In this document: positions 61,354 to 64,000 of the stretch, piece after piece
Layout of the letters: every line of letters begins with the position of its first letter
Numbering within the stretch: position 1 is the stretch's first letter
Assembly (NCBI GenBank): GCA_050251735.1
Contig: JBFWMF010000001.1
Location: forward strand, 1 to 64,000
From: Desulfitobacterium sp050251735
GTDB lineage: Bacteria > Bacillota > Desulfitobacteriia > Desulfitobacteriales > Desulfitobacteriaceae
Length of the DNA stretch: 64,000 bases
Reading direction: 5' to 3'
Translations under genes and position numbers: made by a program
The notes under the pieces: model-generated
The model's database searches: none
The model's input: the letters and a program-made list of their open reading frames with translations, nothing else
What the model was told of the DNA's origin: nothing

Positions 61354-61749
61354 ATGTTAAATTCTCAAATGGCCGCTGCTTATAAAAACCAGCAAATTAT
61401 GACAGCCTCACCGGAGCAGTTGACCTTACTGCTTTATAATGGAGCGTTACGTTTCTTAACTGAAAGCATCCAAGCCCTTGAAGAGCAAGATATTATGAGA
61501 TCCCATAATGCTAATCTACGCGTGCAGGCTATCGTCCGGGAATTCATTCTGACTCTGGACATGAATTATGAGCTTTCGAAGGATTGGGCGGCGCTTTATG
61601 ACTATGTAGAGAATTGCTTGATTCAAGGCAATATCAAAAAAGACGTAGCACAGCTGCAGAATGCTAAAACCATCTTGGAGGATATGCGGAATACTTGGCA
61701 AGAGGCTATGAAGCTTGCACGTCAGGAGAAGATTTCGACTGCTAGATAA
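61354..61749 (+). CDS. fliS: Flagellin chaperone FliS
   Basis: A 131-residue FliS (NSQMAAAYKNQQIMTASPEQLTLLLYNGALRFL, SKDWAALYDYVENCLIQGN). It binds the flagellin C-terminus before export. In-frame ATGs at 61333 and 61339 are possible, but 61354 has the better ribosome-site spacing (GGAAGTG) and matches relatives. Confidence 0.94.
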   Translation: MLNSQMAAAYKNQQIMTASPEQLTLLLYNGALRFLTESIQALEEQDIMRSHNANLRVQAIVREFILTLDMNYELSKDWAALYDYVENCLIQGNIKKDVAQLQNAKTILEDMRNTWQEAMKLARQEKISTAR

Positions 61750-61787
61750 GAAAATCGGTGAAATGGAACTGAGAAGGTGAAGTAGGC

Positions 61788-62120
61788 ATGATGAATAAAA
61801 CAGCGCCTGAATTATGGCAGGATTACCTTTTCCTCACTAAGGAAATGCTCAAGTTCCTCGATCGCCAAGATATGGAGCTATTCTATGAGCTGATGAATCA
61901 GCGGGAGCGGTTGCAGACCCTAATTGAAGGGGCTTCAGACGAGGGATATCTCTCTTCCCCGGCCGGCAAGAAGCTAAAGACACAGATTCTGAGTGAGAAT
62001 CAAGTTTTGATGAATCATTTTCAAGGGACTCATAGCAAGGTGAAGCATCACCAACAAGTAGCGGAAGCCTACTCGGGAGGAAATCAATACTCTACAGCCA
62101 GCAGAAACTGGGAGCGCTGA
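61788..62120 (+). CDS. FliT-like small flagellar protein
   Basis: A 110-residue helical protein at the position where fliT lies in other Firmicutes. LWQDYLFLTKEMLKFLDRQDMELFYELMNQRERLQTLIEG is similar in pattern to FliT/FlgN export chaperones. The sequence match is weak and the assignment rests mainly on position. Two ATGs in a row; GAAGGTGA upstream. Confidence 0.65.
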   Translation: MMNKTAPELWQDYLFLTKEMLKFLDRQDMELFYELMNQRERLQTLIEGASDEGYLSSPAGKKLKTQILSENQVLMNHFQGTHSKVKHHQQVAEAYSGGNQYSTASRNWER

Positions 62121-62134
62121 AGGAGGAATTTGCG

Positions 62135-62515
62135 ATGATCACCATCGAGCCGATTCAACCGAATAATCAGAAGACAACAATGCCCGTGGATGCTTATGCT
62201 GGTCAAAAGTTGGAACGATCCCAAGATTTTGCGCGACCGGTTGTGGAACGAAAAAATGAAATTCCTGATGCTCGGGAAGACATTCCCAGAGAAGAGGTGG
62301 AGAAGGCCTTAGATAAGCTAAACCGCTTCATGAATCTGATCAATAAGGGAATGCGTTTTGATCTCCATGAAGAGGAGGATTCGGAAGAGATTCTCGTCCG
62401 GATTGTTGATCAGGATTCAGAAAAAGTTCTCAAGGAGACGTCGCCAAGATGGGTCTTAGAACTCCTTCACAATCTTACAAATGAAGCGGGGTTATTCGTG
62501 GATCAACGAGTTTAG
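62135..62515 (+). CDS. flaG: FlaG family protein (second copy)
   Basis: A 126-residue FlaG paralogue. After a variable N-terminus the conserved domain reads VEKALDKLNRFMNLINKGMRFDLHEEEDSEEILVRIVDQDSEKVLKETSPRWVLELLHNL. It shares the general pattern with the copy at 46444 but is well diverged. GAAGGAGG precedes the ATG. Confidence 0.86.
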   Translation: MITIEPIQPNNQKTTMPVDAYAGQKLERSQDFARPVVERKNEIPDAREDIPREEVEKALDKLNRFMNLINKGMRFDLHEEEDSEEILVRIVDQDSEKVLKETSPRWVLELLHNLTNEAGLFVDQRV

Positions 62516-62584
62516 TATAATGGATTTAGTTTGTTTAAGATTTAGTTTGCTTAATATGAAACGATAGTGTCGATAGGCATGAGG

Positions 62585-62619
62585 AAAACACTCCAAGCTA
62601 TTTGTGGGAGTGTTTTTTT
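62585..62619 (+). terminator. Terminator of the fliD operon
   Basis: AAAACACTCC pairs with GGGAGTGTTTT around an 11-base loop, followed by T residues. Confidence 0.9.
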
Positions 62620-62951
62620 GATGCTTTAATTCTTTATAGTAATGACAACCTCGTTCAGAATCTAGCATGGCTGAAAAACAGGACAAAAGTCCTATAAAAA
62701 TAGGACCCCTAAATACAAAATTTGTCAGTTCATTGTATTTACACATAGATTGAGAAGATGTTAGTATTATTAGGTAAAAGTAACGAGAAGCATCAAACTT
62801 ATGTTAACAACTCTTTGCTTGGAGGAATTATAAAATAAATGGCGAATTACTCAAAGATGCTTTGAAACTCAAGGGTTTCATCGATTACATAATAATAAGT
62901 CTTGGATTTTTATAAATTATGAAAAAGCAAAAGTTAGGGGTGGAACTGGAT
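62620..62951. other. Gap before cheA
   Basis: No clear gene. A short stem GTCCTA-TAAAAA-TAGGAC lies at about 62689-62706. GGAGG at about 62820 is followed by an ATG that opens only 8 codons (62839-62865), perhaps a leader peptide or chance. No convincing promoter boxes were found. Confidence 0.4.
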
Positions 62952-64000
62952 ATGAGCCAAGAGGACAATCAAAATATGGGTGTCGATTTGGGAGAGTTTC
63001 TGGAATTTTATCTCCTCGACTCGCAGGAGCAAGTCGAAAAGCTTGCTGCTGGATTGTTGCAATTAGAAAAGGAAGGCAATAATGTCGGTTTAATTAATGA
63101 CTTATTTCGATCGGCACATAGTTTAAAAGGGGCATCCGGGACCATGGGTTTTACATCCATTGTTGCCTTGACACACTCAGCCGAGGATTTACTCGATCGG
63201 TTGCGTCAAGGGAAGATGGAAGTGTCTCTTCCCATGGTCGATATTTTATTAGCGGTTACTGACCGAGTGAAAGAAATGTTAAGACAAGTCGAGCAGCGAG
63301 TGGAAATAAACGTTGAATTTCAAGATTTGGTCGATGAAATGAATGCCCTCATGAGGGGGGAAGCTCCTGTACCGGCCAAACCCATTGAAGCCCCTGTACA
63401 TAGTGAAACGCCCCCTGAATATACACCCATCGATTTCCAACTAACAGAAGAAGTTCGTGACCAAGTTCAAGATGCCCAGGGTTTAGGACATGGCATCTAC
63501 CAAGCGGTCATAAAATTCGCTCCCAATACATTGATGAAGGCTGTGCGTGCAGTCATGGCTGTACAACGCATGGAGAATGTGGGAAAGGTCGTTAAAATGA
63601 TCCCCAGTGTGGAAGACCTTGAAGTGGGCAACGAGGATGAGTTTGCCCTGCTGATCCTCTCCGATGATTCGCCAGAGGAGATTCGGGCAGAGCTATTAGC
63701 CGTATCGGAGATAGCAGAGGTTATCATCCACCCCTATTCCGGTACTACAGCCGGGACTCCACTCGTCACAAACCAAGTGGCAGCAGCAGTACATGCCGAA
63801 GTATTAGAAAATGCAGAAGCGCCTTTTGATACTGAGCAACTGAAGCAAGGAATCAAACCTGCACAACCAGTAGCGGTAAAGGCTGTACCTTCATCTCCCA
63901 CAAAGCCTGTGGCAGGGAATGCTAATAATGGTGCAAGTGAAGGAAGTAATCAAGTCCATACGATTCGAGTCGATACCGTTCGCATGGATAACTTGATTAA
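62952..64000 (+). CDS. cheA: Chemotaxis histidine kinase CheA (cut by window end)
   Basis: An open frame of 349 codons running off the window. The N-terminal HPt domain has the phosphorylated His56 in LFRSAHSLKGASGTMGF. A P2-like CheY-binding domain is at about residues 165-260 (YQAVIKFAPNTLMKAVRAVMAVQRM). A Pro/Ala/Val linker follows, and then the dimerisation domain starts (HTIRVDTVRMDNLI). The catalytic and CheW-like domains lie beyond the window. ATG 62952 is chosen; GTG 62940 is an alternative. Confidence 0.93.
   Translation, partial: MSQEDNQNMGVDLGEFLEFYLLDSQEQVEKLAAGLLQLEKEGNNVGLINDLFRSAHSLKGASGTMGFTSIVALTHSAEDLLDRLRQGKMEVSLPMVDILLAVTDRVKEMLRQVEQRVEINVEFQDLVDEMNALMRGEAPVPAKPIEAPVHSETPPEYTPIDFQLTEEVRDQVQDAQGLGHGIYQAVIKFAPNTLMKAVRAVMAVQRMENVGKVVKMIPSVEDLEVGNEDEFALLILSDDSPEEIRAELLAVSEIAEVIIHPYSGTTAGTPLVTNQVAAAVHAEVLENAEAPFDTEQLKQGIKPAQPVAVKAVPSSPTKPVAGNANNGASEGSNQVHTIRVDTVRMDNLI

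Noticed and set aside
62839..62865. 8-codon frame after GGAGG, as a cheA leader peptide
   Set aside because: Spacing of about 13 bases from the ribosome site and no attenuator structure; likely chance.

Overview
The window looks like a chromosomal segment of a low-GC Gram-positive anaerobe of the Desulfitobacterium type (Peptococcaceae/Desulfitobacteriaceae). This rests on the sequence content: a dgt-dnaG-rpoD(sigA) block, a class A RNase P RNA, Firmicutes-type flagellar genes (flgM-flgN-flgK-flgL-yviE-fliW-csrA, fliD-fliS), multihaem NrfHA, a citrate lyase set, and a Tat-exported molybdenum oxidoreductase read through a selenocysteine UGA. No species assignment can be made without a database.

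Layout. 0-1.1 kb: MNT/HEPN-type pair whose toxin gene is broken at its 3' end. 1.1-6.4 kb: TetR regulator and two large exported proteins (CWB2+NHL; FecR+Ig-like). 6.4-14.2 kb: a scarred accessory region with a 26-bp tandem repeat between inverted repeats, a frameshifted IS110-family element with a candidate bridge RNA, a TetR/membrane-protein operon, a decayed IS30-family transposase, two truncated genes meeting at a scar, mazEF, and a Phd/ParE-type pair. 14.2-23.2 kb: anaerobic respiration. A MarR regulator diverges from a four-gene operon (TtrA-like selenoprotein, TorD-like chaperone, four-cluster ferredoxin, NrfD-type quinol oxidase). It is followed by nrfHA with a dehalobox-like upstream site and a Cys-rich MerR regulator. 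23.3-36.6 kb: housekeeping genes (dgt, GerMN lipoprotein, dnaG, rpoD, three tRNAs, trmK, NIF3-like, rnpB) and citD-citE-citF. 36.8-64 kb: motility and chemotaxis genes (cheR, motAB, flgM to csrA, flaG, fliC, fliD, fliS, cheA), interrupted by an approximately 10-kb surface-glycan or flagellin-glycosylation cluster and by the remnant of a protease-bearing flagellin.

How the genes work together. The ttr-like operon would take electrons from menaquinol through the NrfD subunit and the FeS subunit to an exported Mo/W active site whose metal ligand is selenocysteine; NrfHA would reduce nitrite to ammonium from the same quinol pool. In the motility part, FlgM (anti-sigma), SigD-type promoters, FliW and CsrA form the usual control circuit. 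The fliC leader carries a hairpin with a near-consensus CsrA site, next to the fliW-csrA genes themselves. The glycan genes between fliC and fliD probably decorate flagellin or another surface polymer.

The most notable item is the in-frame TGA at 15685-15687 with a SECIS-like hairpin right after it; ordinary gene callers would split this gene in two. The other leading items are the flagellinolysin remnant at 58.4-59.6 kb, the IS110 bridge-RNA candidate, the long palindrome over the ttr-like promoter, and a 210-bp cruciform element at 39.2-39.4 kb.
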